Origin: Acidimicrobiaceae bacterium
Lineage (GTDB): Bacteria > Actinomycetota > Acidimicrobiia > Acidimicrobiales > Ilumatobacteraceae
Direction of reading: 5' to 3'
DNA: 64,000 nt
Assembly: GCA_016722025.1 (NCBI GenBank)
Contig: JADKGZ010000003.1
Coordinates: 186,001-250,000, forward strand
Shown here: one piece after another, positions 37,143 to 44,560 of the stretch
How positions within the stretch are numbered: position 1 is the first letter of the stretch
Layout of the letters: each line of letters begins with the position of its first letter
The notes under the pieces: generated by a model
What the model was told of the DNA's origin: nothing
The model's database searches: none
Seen by the model: the letters and a program-made list of their open reading frames with translations, nothing else
Position numbers and translations under genes: made by a program

Positions 37143-37649
37143 TTAGACATCACTCTTCACCACCTGAATAGAACGGGAAACTGCACCTGATTTGCTGGTC
37201 ACCGTGATCGACACCTTCTGAATCAACCGTGCCGTGCGCTGCGGGGGATCGCCGACACACGCGCCATCCACCCACGTACCAGGAGTGTCGGCTTTGGCCG
37301 TGACCCCCGGCTCGTAGTGCTGGTAGGTGGCCGTTACCTGACTGGTCGACCAGCCTCTCGCGGTCAGCGCGGCCTGCACGTACGTGTCGTATTCGCACAG
37401 CGTTCCGGCGCGAGTGACGCGGTCAGCCGCGTCTTGCAACACGCTGTCGACCTCCACGATCGCACCTGCTGTCGACGACGCGCGGATGGACGACAAGGTG
37501 GCCTGCAGCAACGGCACGAGGACGAGACCGATCAAGGTGATGGTGAAGACCACCTCGACCACGGAGAAGCCGTGATCGCGCGACATCGACAACGAACGGT
37601 CCCTCGGGGGAATACGCCGACGAGGGCGCTGCTGTGCGACTTCGTTCAT
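37143..37649 (-). CDS. PilV-like minor prepilin
   Basis: Protein of 168 residues with a class III-type leader: a long basic head, then SRDHG before FSVVEVVFTITLIGLVLVPLL (cleavage after G, Glu at +5). The soluble part has two cysteines (TLCEYDTY and DGACVGDP) that may pair. The start at 37649 has GGGAG 5 bp upstream and is preferred to 37661. It heads the minor pilin operon 62 bp before the von Willebrand pilin. The interval to the IS left end (37650-37839) holds the pilin terminator and the severed end of the major pilin gene. Confidence 0.85.
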   Translation of the reverse strand: MNEVAQQRPRRRIPPRDRSLSMSRDHGFSVVEVVFTITLIGLVLVPLLQATLSSIRASSTAGAIVEVDSVLQDAADRVTRAGTLCEYDTYVQAALTARGWSTSQVTATYQHYEPGVTAKADTPGTWVDGACVGDPPQRTARLIQKVSITVTSKSGAVSRSIQVVKSDV

Positions 37650-37750
37650 GTCCGCTCCCACTGCTTGAGCCCTTAGTATCGACCAACATCGGCTCGTATT
37701 GAAAAGAATTGACCAAGCCTTGACAACTAGTCATTTACTGAGGAAAAGAA

Positions 37751-37780
37751 AGAGAGCCGGACCCGAAGGTCCGGCTCTCT
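37751..37780 (-). terminator. Rho-independent terminator, originally of the major pilin gene
   Basis: A 13-bp perfect stem (37751-37763 with 37768-37780, core GAGAGCCGGACC) with a CGAA loop, followed on the minus strand by TTCTTTTCCT. It lies 29 bp beyond the stop that the pilin would use without the IS (37809-37811), so it is the pilin terminator, now about 1.4 kb from the truncated gene. Confidence 0.85.
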
Positions 37781-37855
37781 CAGATCACTCGAGTACCGAA
37801 GGTACCGATCAGGGAACGGTAGTGGCGGCTGCGACGCAGTGAAGCGCCCCGGGTT

Positions 37856-38803
37856 TCATAGAGGCTCGGTGGTTTGTGTCTTCGCTGGTTCGGCGGAGAT
37901 GGTTTGACGATAGTGGTCGGCTTCGAATGCTGCTGGTGTGGTGAAGCCGGGGCCGGGTTCGATCTCGCCGTGAAGGCGCCGGTTGTTGAACCAGTCGACG
38001 TAGGTGAGGGTCGCGAACTCGACGTCGTCGAGGCCACGCCATGGGCCTTTCGGGTAGATCAGTTCCCACTTGTAGAGCCCGTTGAACGACTCGGCCAGCG
38101 CGTTGTCGTAGCTGTCACCCTTGGAACCGACCGACGCGACGATCTCGTTGTCGGCGAGGCGTTCGGAGTAACGCACACTGAGATATTGCACCCCGCGGTC
38201 GCTGTGGTGGATCAGGTGCGACAGATCCGCGCCGGCGCGTTGACGGTTGAACACGGCCATCTCGAGCGCGTCGATCGCCAGGTCGGACCGCAACGACCGT
38301 GAGGCTTGCCAGCCCACGATCATGCGGGAGAACACATCGATGATGAACGCGACGTAGACCCACCCCGAATGCGTCTTGACGTAGGTCAGATCGCGACCCA
38401 CAACCGGTTCGGGCCGGCGCCGGAACTGGCGCTCGACCAGATCCGCGGGCCGGTCGAGCCGGTCATCACCTTCGGTGGTGCGCACCCACACCCGGCCACG
38501 CCTGCAGCCCTGCAACCCCATGCCGGCCATCAACCGCTCCACGGTGCAGCGGGCGACACGGATGCCGTCTTTGTTCAGCTGGTCCCACACTTTGTCCGCC
38601 CCGTAGACGGCCAGGTTCTGCTCCCACACACGCAGGATCTGCGGCTTGAGCTCAGCGTCACGAATCGCCCGCGCTGATGGTGGGCGTTTCTTCGCCGCGT
38701 GATAGGTCGACGGGGCGATCCCCAGGGTTCTGGCGATCGGCTCGATTCCCCACCGCAGCTCACCGCTGCGCCGATCCTGATGTTCGTCGATGAACCGGAT
38801 CAC
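37856..38803 (-). CDS. IS3-family transposase OrfB (DDE integrase core)
   Basis: Protein of 315 residues. The helix-turn-helix-like HTH_21 region (VYGADKVWDQLNKDGIRVARCTVERLM) precedes an rve integrase core with the DDE triad: GRDLTYVKT, IHHSDRGVQY and AESFNGLYKWE. It begins with GTG overlapping the orfA stop (GTGA); expression may be by coupling or by a -1 frameshift producing the OrfAB fusion. It appears intact and potentially active. Confidence 0.94.
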   Translation of the reverse strand: MIRFIDEHQDRRSGELRWGIEPIARTLGIAPSTYHAAKKRPPSARAIRDAELKPQILRVWEQNLAVYGADKVWDQLNKDGIRVARCTVERLMAGMGLQGCRRGRVWVRTTEGDDRLDRPADLVERQFRRRPEPVVGRDLTYVKTHSGWVYVAFIIDVFSRMIVGWQASRSLRSDLAIDALEMAVFNRQRAGADLSHLIHHSDRGVQYLSVRYSERLADNEIVASVGSKGDSYDNALAESFNGLYKWELIYPKGPWRGLDDVEFATLTYVDWFNNRRLHGEIEPGPGFTTPAAFEADHYRQTISAEPAKTQTTEPL

Positions 38804-39135
38804 CTCTTCGATTGGCGGTCGAGCTCCGCCCCGAAGAAAGTCGCTGCCGCCTTGAGAATGTCGTTGGCACGACGCAACTCAGCGTTCTCGCGCTTCAACC
38901 GCTTCAGGTCGGCGAGCTCCTCGGTCGTGGCACCAGGCCGGCGGCCGGTGTCCTTCTCGGCCTGACGAACCCACAACCTGACCGTCTCAGCCCTCGGTCC
39001 GCGATCCGCGCTGCCAAGCTTGTCGGCAACCGAGCAGATCGCTTCCCACTGCGACCCGTACTCGTGACCATGGTCCAAGACCATCCTCACCGCGCGCTCG
39101 CGCAGCTCATCGGGGTACTTCCCATTACGTGACAT
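38800..39135 (-). CDS. IS3-family transposase OrfA (helix-turn-helix)
   Basis: Protein of 111 residues with the DNA-binding helix-turn-helix (YPDELRERAVRMVLDHG ... ETVRLWVRQAEKD) and a C-terminal leucine zipper (LADLKRLKRENAELRRANDIL) that mediates OrfA and OrfAB multimerisation. Start at ATG 39135; its upstream sequence is the right terminal region of the element. Confidence 0.93.
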   Translation of the reverse strand: MSRNGKYPDELRERAVRMVLDHGHEYGSQWEAICSVADKLGSADRGPRAETVRLWVRQAEKDTGRRPGATTEELADLKRLKRENAELRRANDILKAAATFFGAELDRQSKR

Positions 39136-39183
39136 GACTCCATCCTTCTCAAAGGTTGGAGCCTCCACAGAACCCGGGGCGCT

Positions 39184-39543
39184 TCAGCAGGGTTCAGTGT
39201 CGCCGAGGACCAAGGCGTCGGTCTCAGCGGTGACAGCGATGCCATCGCCGCCGATGTTGTAGGTCTTCGACACGTCACGGATCAGTTCAGCCTCCACGAG
39301 GAGGAGCTCTGTAGCCGTACCGGCTGCACCGCCGTTGGCGTAGAACGTCTCGACGGCAACTTCGAGCACCTTCTTGTCCGAGTCACATGCAGCAGACTTG
39401 CCCTTGTCGGCGATGCCGCGGACGGCAAAGACCGTGACGGTGGCGAGAATGCCGAGGATGACGATGACGATGAGCAGCTCGACGAGGGTGAAGCCTCGCT
39501 CCTTCTGCTCGACTTCCACTGCTTCTACGATTTCTGTGTTCAT
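39184..39543 (-). CDS. Type IV major pilin, C-terminus truncated by IS insertion
   Basis: Prepilin of 119 residues as it stands. The leader ends KERG before FTLVELLIVIVILGILATVTV, the strict T4a-type cleavage and assembly motif with Glu at +5. Two cysteines (SAACDSD and the C-terminal TEPC) could form the pilin D-region disulfide. The stop codon TGA is the first three bases of the inserted IS; without it the protein would end TEPCVAAATTVP (127 residues). A strong Shine-Dalgarno sequence (GGGAGGAAA) precedes the ATG, fitting high expression. The final cysteine survives, so the pilin may still fold. Confidence 0.92.
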   Translation of the reverse strand: MNTEIVEAVEVEQKERGFTLVELLIVIVILGILATVTVFAVRGIADKGKSAACDSDKKVLEVAVETFYANGGAAGTATELLLVEAELIRDVSKTYNIGGDGIAVTAETDALVLGDTEPC

Positions 39544-39652
39544 TGGGTTTCCTCCCGCTTGCTGCTTGTCGCATTGGCAACGCCGACCCGCTTGGCGGAG
39601 CGGTCGCAAGTCACCTTTCGGATCGATTCACCGTCGACTTGAGCGCTTTTCC

Positions 39653-39671
39653 CTCAAGTGATCCTCAAGTG
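39653..39671. promoter_or_regulatory. Direct repeats upstream of the pilin gene
   Basis: CTCAAGTG occurs at 39653-39660 and 39664-39671, 11 bp apart, about one helical turn, with related ACTTGAG (39638) and ACTCAAG (39697) nearby. This lies 110-130 bp upstream of the pilin ATG, in the divergent intergenic region shared with the coiled-coil gene at 39782. It may be an activator site for pilin transcription (inference). Confidence 0.35.
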
Positions 39672-39781
39672 CCCGACGATCGACGACAAGGAACACTCAA
39701 GAACCACGGCCGTCCTACCGATGAAACGAACTGTCACGGGCAGGTCGAAACTTCGGCCGTTGGAGAAGGCGGGCAGCACAC

Positions 39782-40324
39782 ATGAGCCGAATCAAGAGCC
39801 GCAAAGGCAACCGCGCCGACAACAGTTGGATGCAGCTCGACGAACAGGCCACACCGTTCCTGGCACCCGACTCGGGCGAGAACGCGATGTCGGTGGCCAC
39901 CGAGCTGCGCGACCGCATGGTGAAGATCGAGCAGCAGGTGCTGGCCCAGTACACGGCCACTGCCGCGTATGCCACGCTGGCGAAGCAGGGTGTGGAAGAA
40001 GCACGCAGCGAAGCACGCGCAGACCTCGATCGCTCGCAGAGCACCATCATCGGCTTGCTCGACCGGTTGCGCGTCGAGATCGGCAACCGCCTCGACGGCA
40101 TCGACGCCCGCACGCCCGGCGGCGGCGGGGCCGTGCCCACCGACGCCGCCGCTCGCCTGACCGCGATGGAAGAGCGGATGCACGGCGTGCTGCACGCGCT
40201 GGAAGGCTGCGTGCACGAGAACATGATGTTGCGCCAGCAGATCGACGAGCTGGTGCAACGCCAGATGCACAGCGACGGGTGGTTGGTCAGCAACGGCGGC
40301 GCGTCGGAGCTGTCGCTGCGCTGA
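39782..40324 (+). CDS. Small coiled-coil protein
   Basis: Protein of 180 residues: a basic head (SRIKSRKGNRADNSWMQ), then helical stretches (ELRDRMVKIEQQVLAQYTA, SQSTIIGLLDRLRVEIGNRL, AARLTAMEERMHGVLHALEG) and a short tail (SDGWLVSNGGASEL). No family is recognised. It is divergent from the major pilin; along with the coiled-coil protein at 25661 it brackets the T4P locus. Confidence 0.6.
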   Translation: MSRIKSRKGNRADNSWMQLDEQATPFLAPDSGENAMSVATELRDRMVKIEQQVLAQYTATAAYATLAKQGVEEARSEARADLDRSQSTIIGLLDRLRVEIGNRLDGIDARTPGGGGAVPTDAAARLTAMEERMHGVLHALEGCVHENMMLRQQIDELVQRQMHSDGWLVSNGGASELSLR

Positions 40325-40346
40325 TCGCCATCAGTACCGTGGCAGC

Positions 40347-41568
40347 GTGAGCACCACCCCACACCCGTCATCCTCCGCTTCGCCGGGGTCGGCCACGCTG
40401 TGGCTGCAGCCCTCTCGCGAGCGGTCGCTCACCCGGCGCCATCCTTGGATCTTCAGTGGTGGCGTGGCCCGGGTGGAGGGGGCGCCGGCGCCGGGGCACA
40501 CCGTGCTGGTCCGTGGCGCCGATGGCACGCAGCTGGGCTGGGCCGCCTACAGCCCCGCCTCGCAGATCCGCGCCAGGATGTGGACGTTCGCGGCCGACGA
40601 CACCGTCGACGACTCGTTCGTGGCGGCGCGTCGCCGCGGCGGCGGCGCGCCGCTCGCTGCTGCTGTCGTCGGGCCTCACCGACTCGGCGCGGCTGGTGTT
40701 CAGCGAGGCCGACGGCGTGCCCGGGCTGATCGCCGATCGCTACGGCGACACGGTGGTCTGCCAGCTCACCACCGCCGGCGCCGAGGCGTGGCGCGAGGTG
40801 CTCGCCGATGCGCTGTTCGCCCTGCCCGGCGTGGCGTGCGTGTACGAGCGCAGCGATGCCGACGTGCGCGAGCGCGAGGGCCTGGCACCACGCGTCGGGT
40901 TGCTGCGCGGGTCGCCGCCGGCCACCGACCTGGTGGCACACGAAAGTGGCCACCGATTCGCCGTCGACGTGGCGGGCGGCCACAAGACCGGCTTCTACCT
41001 CGACCAGCGCGACGGCCGTGCCGCGGTCGCCGCGGTCGCGGCCGGCCGGCGCGTGCTCAACGTGTTCAGCTACACCGGCGCGTTCAGCGTGATCGCGGCC
41101 GCTTGCGGCGCATCGTCGCTGCTGTCGATCGACTCGTCGGGGCCGGCGTTGGCGGTCGCCGCGCGCAACGCCTCGCTGAACGATGTCGACGTGGGCGAGC
41201 TGATGGAGGCCGACGCGTTCACCGCGCTGCGCGGTTTGCGCGACCGGGCGCAGCAGTACGACCTGATCCTGCTCGACCCACCGAAGCTGGCCAACACCGA
41301 ACGCCAGCTCGACAAGGCCACGCGCGCCTACAAGGACCTGAACCTGCTGGCGGTGAAGCTGCTGGCCCCCGGGGGTGTGCTGCTCACCTGGTCGTGCAGC
41401 GGCGCGATGAGCATGGACCTGTTCCAGAAGGTGGTGGCCGGCGCCGCGCTCGATGCGAAACGAGACGTGCGCATCATCGGCCGCCTGCACCAGCCCGGCG
41501 ACCACCCGGTGCCCCTTGCCTTCCCGGAAGCCGAGTACCTCAAGGGCCTGGTGCTGCAAGCCGACTGA
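40347..41568 (+). pseudogene. RlmI-like 23S rRNA (cytosine) methyltransferase with one apparent frameshift
   Basis: About 406 residues across two frames. The N-terminal PUA-like part (RSLTRRHPWIFSGGVARVEG ... GWAAYSPASQIRARMWTF) is in the first frame; from about 40632 the second frame continues with LTDSARLVFSEADGVPGLIADRYGD and the SAM fold (KTGFYLDQRD, VLNVFSYTGAFSVIAA, LILLDPPKLA). Removing one base near 40631-40634 joins them. All methyltransferase motifs are intact, so the gene is probably functional and the indel an artefact. It would methylate a 23S rRNA cytosine to 5-methylcytosine. Confidence 0.8.
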
Positions 41569-41571
41569 CGG

Positions 41572-41973
41572 CTACTCCTGGACGAGCTCGATGAGCGTGC
41601 CGAAGCTGCCCTTGGGGTGGATGAACGCCACCGTGGTGCCGCGGCTGCCCGGGCGCGGGGCCTTGTCGATGGGAGTTGCACCGGCGGCGATCATGCTGGC
41701 CAGCGCCTCGGCACAGTCGGCCACGCGATAGCCGATGTGGTGCAGACCCTCCCCCCGCTTCTCGATCGCCTTCGCCACCGGGCTGTCGTCGCGGGTGGGG
41801 GTGAGCAGTTGCACGTAGCTGTCGGCAACCTTCAGCAACGCCTCCTCCACGCCATCGCTCTCCACCACTTCGCGATGGTCGACGGTGGCGCCGAACGCAC
41901 GGTGGTAGTAGTCGATCGCGGCCTCGAGGTCGCGGACGGCGATGGCGACATGGTCGATTTCGGTGAGCAGCAT
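41572..41973 (-). CDS. mce: Methylmalonyl-CoA epimerase
   Basis: Vicinal-oxygen-chelate enzyme of 133 residues, the family's usual length. Metal ligands are visible in TEIDHVAIAVRD (His), EGLHHIGYRVAD (His) and the C-terminal LIELVQE (Glu); HPKGSFGTLIE matches the family. It interconverts (2R)- and (2S)-methylmalonyl-CoA, linking propionyl-CoA or the ethylmalonyl-CoA pathway to succinyl-CoA. Convergent, 3 bp from the methyltransferase stop. Confidence 0.92.
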   Translation of the reverse strand: MLLTEIDHVAIAVRDLEAAIDYYHRAFGATVDHREVVESDGVEEALLKVADSYVQLLTPTRDDSPVAKAIEKRGEGLHHIGYRVADCAEALASMIAAGATPIDKAPRPGSRGTTVAFIHPKGSFGTLIELVQE

Positions 41974-42053
41974 GCACCCAGTGAAACAGATCGGCCGCCG
42001 GTGACGTCAAGGTGAGCATGCACACAGGCACACTGGGCGTGCGAGCGGGAACG

Positions 42054-42512
42054 ATGAGCACCACCGAGTTCGACGACTTCTACCGCACACACCGTGCTGA
42101 CGCCGTGCGTTGGGCGACCGCGCTCATCGGCTCGCCCGAGATCGGCGAGGAGATCGCCCAGGACGCGTTGCACGCCGTCGGGCGGCGGCTGCCCACCCTC
42201 GACAACCCCGCCGGGTACCTGCGGCGCACGGTCGTCAACCGCGCGGCCTCGTGGCACCGCTGGCACATCCGGTCGCTGCGGCGCGAGGTTCGCTCCGTCG
42301 CCGGCCGGCCCACGTCGTACACGGAACCCACCAACGAGATGCTCGGCGCGCTCGCGGCGCTGCCGTACAAGCAGCGGGCAGCGGTGACGTTGCGCTACTG
42401 GGCCGACTGGACCGACGAGCAGATCGCCGGTGCTCTGGGCTGCGCTCCGGCCAGCGTGCGCGTGCTGCTGCACCGCGGCCTCACCGCTCTGAAGAAGGAG
42501 ATCGAAGGATGA
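42054..42512 (+). CDS. ECF-type RNA polymerase sigma factor
   Basis: Sigma-70 family factor of 152 residues (SigE/SigK-like small type). Region 2 is seen as DFYRTHRADAVRWATALIGSPEIGEEIAQDAL, region 4 as LPYKQRAAVTLRYWADWTDEQIAGALGCAPASVRVLLHRGL. The ATG at 42054 is preferred over 42012, whose extra N-terminal residues are not sigma-like. The stop overlaps the anti-sigma-like start (ATGA), typical of sigma/anti-sigma pairs. Confidence 0.92.
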   Translation: MSTTEFDDFYRTHRADAVRWATALIGSPEIGEEIAQDALHAVGRRLPTLDNPAGYLRRTVVNRAASWHRWHIRSLRREVRSVAGRPTSYTEPTNEMLGALAALPYKQRAAVTLRYWADWTDEQIAGALGCAPASVRVLLHRGLTALKKEIEG

Positions 42513-44416
42513 ACGAGTTGCTCGACGACCTCTCCCCCGAGGACGGTGCGGTGATCGCACGCGTGCGTGCCGCGCTCGACGAGGTGACCGCTCACGATCA
42601 CGACCACGATCACGACCAAGCGCACAGTCTGGTGCCGGCCGAGTGGCCCCGCTCGGGTGTGGGCGCCGGCCGATGGCTCGCGATCGCGGCCGCGGCGGTG
42701 CTGATCGTCGGCGCGGTGACGGCCATCGTCGTCAACCGCCGCAACTCGACCGACGTCGCGTCGACGCCCACCGACGCCGCTGCCCCCACCACCGAACCGG
42801 TGCTCATCCGCAGCGAGGTGCCGTGGTACGTGCTCGCATCGCAAGACCTCGTGCCCGGCGAGGAGACCTCCGAACCCTGCTGCTCCACGTTGCCGGCGAG
42901 TGACACCGGCCTGGTGATGGCCTGGGCCCTCGGTGGCGAGCCGGCGAATGGTCTGCTGACGCTGGCCGAGGCGATCGAACCGTCGACCGTCGAGGTCGTC
43001 GGCGAGTCGACCCGCCGGCCGATCGACGGCGGCGGCGGCGGCGAGCTGATCATCCAGTCCTACGGCATCACCGCGGGCGAACGCGACTCGCTTGCCGACC
43101 AGATCGTGCCCGGCTCGGGCCTGCCCTACGTGCTCACGGCACCCGGCTGGCAGTACGTGGCGATGGGGTACAGCGGCGGCGGCGAGCGGCGCAGCCAGGT
43201 CTACATCCCGGCAACCACCGATCCGCTCAGCAGCTACCTGCCCACCGTCACCATCACCGTCGGTGCCTATCGCGGCGAGTTGGCCTGGCTCACCTTCTTC
43301 ACGATCTCCGAGCCCGTCACCGTCGCCGGCCGCGACGGGTGGAAGGTGACCAATCGCGACGGTGGCGCCGATGTGTTCTGGCCCACCGCCGACGGCAGTT
43401 GGGCGACCCTGCGCATCGACGCCGCCTTCGCCGACCGTGTCGACGGCCTGATCGCCGCCGTGATCGAGGTGTCACCGGGAGCGCCAACCGTCGAGACGGT
43501 GCCGGTGCCCGATGGTGCGCCACCTTCAGAGACGGCGCCGGGCTCGGTTCCCACCGACAGCGCGTCGGATGCTGTGGCCACCATCACCGGCGATGCGCTG
43601 CCGGCGTTCGACCCAAGCGTCGTCGACACAGCCATCGGCATGCCGGCGCCGGCCGTCGTCGGCCACGACCACTCCGGCAACGAGGTGGCCATCGATCCCG
43701 CCACCGGCCCGCATCTGGTGCTGTTCGTCGCCCACTGGTGCCCCCACTGCGCAGCCGACCTTCCGCATGTCATCGAGTGGATGGCCGACGGCACCATCCC
43801 GCAGTGGTTGCCGGTGACGCTGGTCTCCACCGCAGAATCCGCCACCGCTGCCAACTACCCGGCCGACACGTGGCTGCAAGAACACGGTTGGCCGAGCCCG
43901 GAGATCCGCGACCCGAGCCGAGGCGACGGCGCCGCCGGCGAGGTGGCCACCGCCTATGGCACCAGTGGTTATCCGTACTACGTGCTGATCGGTGCCGACG
44001 GCACCATCGCTGCCCGCACGACCGGTGAACAGACCGCCGGCGACATGACGGCGCTGATCAACGCACTGCCGAGCGCCACCATCGGCACGCTGGTGATCCC
44101 GGCGATCGGCTTCGACTCCCCCATTGTTCGTTCGAGCGAGCCGACGTCGCAGCCCTCCCTGTCCCGAGGGCCTACCCCCGACATCGCGCACGCACTCGCG
44201 GTCTCGATGATCGATGTCGGCGCCGCTGCACCGGCGCTGGATGTGCTGCGCCCCGGTGACCGCATCACGTGGACGTCGGCTGCGGGCACCACGGAGTTCG
44301 AGGTGACGGAAGTCTTCTCCTGCACCGGCGCCGACTGCTCGCCGGAGAACGGCGAGCCGCTGATCCTGTTCGCCGAGCAGCAGCTCACGCGCATCTTCGC
44401 CACGCCCGTCGGGTGA
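42509..44416 (+). CDS. Transmembrane anti-sigma-like protein with thioredoxin and degenerate sortase-like domains
   Basis: Protein of 635 residues. A cytoplasmic N-terminus with a histidine/aspartate stretch (HDHDHDHDQAH, about residues 30-40), one membrane helix (WLAIAAAAVLIVGAVTAIVV, about 55-74), an extracellular region of unknown fold, then a TlpA-like thioredoxin domain with active site AHWCPHCAADLPH (about 410) and a C-terminal segment GTLVIPAIGFDSPIV ... LRPGDRITW ... LTRIFATPV that resembles a sortase without catalytic His or Cys. Coupling to the ECF factor implies sigma sequestration; the CxxC site suggests redox or disulfide sensing outside the cell (inference). Confidence 0.7.
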   Translation: MNELLDDLSPEDGAVIARVRAALDEVTAHDHDHDHDQAHSLVPAEWPRSGVGAGRWLAIAAAAVLIVGAVTAIVVNRRNSTDVASTPTDAAAPTTEPVLIRSEVPWYVLASQDLVPGEETSEPCCSTLPASDTGLVMAWALGGEPANGLLTLAEAIEPSTVEVVGESTRRPIDGGGGGELIIQSYGITAGERDSLADQIVPGSGLPYVLTAPGWQYVAMGYSGGGERRSQVYIPATTDPLSSYLPTVTITVGAYRGELAWLTFFTISEPVTVAGRDGWKVTNRDGGADVFWPTADGSWATLRIDAAFADRVDGLIAAVIEVSPGAPTVETVPVPDGAPPSETAPGSVPTDSASDAVATITGDALPAFDPSVVDTAIGMPAPAVVGHDHSGNEVAIDPATGPHLVLFVAHWCPHCAADLPHVIEWMADGTIPQWLPVTLVSTAESATAANYPADTWLQEHGWPSPEIRDPSRGDGAAGEVATAYGTSGYPYYVLIGADGTIAARTTGEQTAGDMTALINALPSATIGTLVIPAIGFDSPIVRSSEPTSQPSLSRGPTPDIAHALAVSMIDVGAAAPALDVLRPGDRITWTSAAGTTEFEVTEVFSCTGADCSPENGEPLILFAEQQLTRIFATPVG

Positions 44417-44460
44417 TCCTCCGGGAGCGAGTCGTTGCCGCAGCCGTGGCGATGTTGCGC

Positions 44461-44516
44461 GCGCAATTGGGGAGCCCCGGAACCGCACGTTGCCTTCCGG
44501 GGAGCACCAGTTGCGC
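44461..44516. terminator. Bidirectional hairpin between convergent genes
   Basis: Arms 44461-44482 and 44495-44516 pair with a few mismatches (GCGCAATTGGGG / AGCACCAGTTGCGC, with CCCCGGAA / TTCCGGGG innermost) around a 12-nt loop. It separates the anti-sigma-like gene from crotonyl-CoA carboxylase/reductase. No gene in 44417-44560. Confidence 0.65.
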
Positions 44517-44560
44517 CCGCAATGGCCCGCGAACCGCGCTCGAGCCACCGGCGAAGAGGG

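Larger units (their letters stand above)
37840..39186 (-). mobile_element. IS3-family insertion sequence
   Basis: A complete 1347-bp element with imperfect terminal inverted repeats (TGAAGCGCCCCGGGTT at the left end and the same read inward from the right end; TG...CA termini) of about 27 bp. It encodes overlapping orfA and orfB in the usual IS3 arrangement. Flanking GCAG at 37836-37839 and 39187-39190 is the probable 4-bp target duplication. Removing the element and one GCAG joins the pilin frame to VAAATTVP and a stop at 37809-37811. Confidence 0.92.

Noticed and set aside
37856..39135. IS3 orfA/orfB overlap as a broken transposase
   Set aside because: The GTGA overlap is the normal arrangement for IS3 elements, with coupling or programmed frameshifting; DDE residues are intact.
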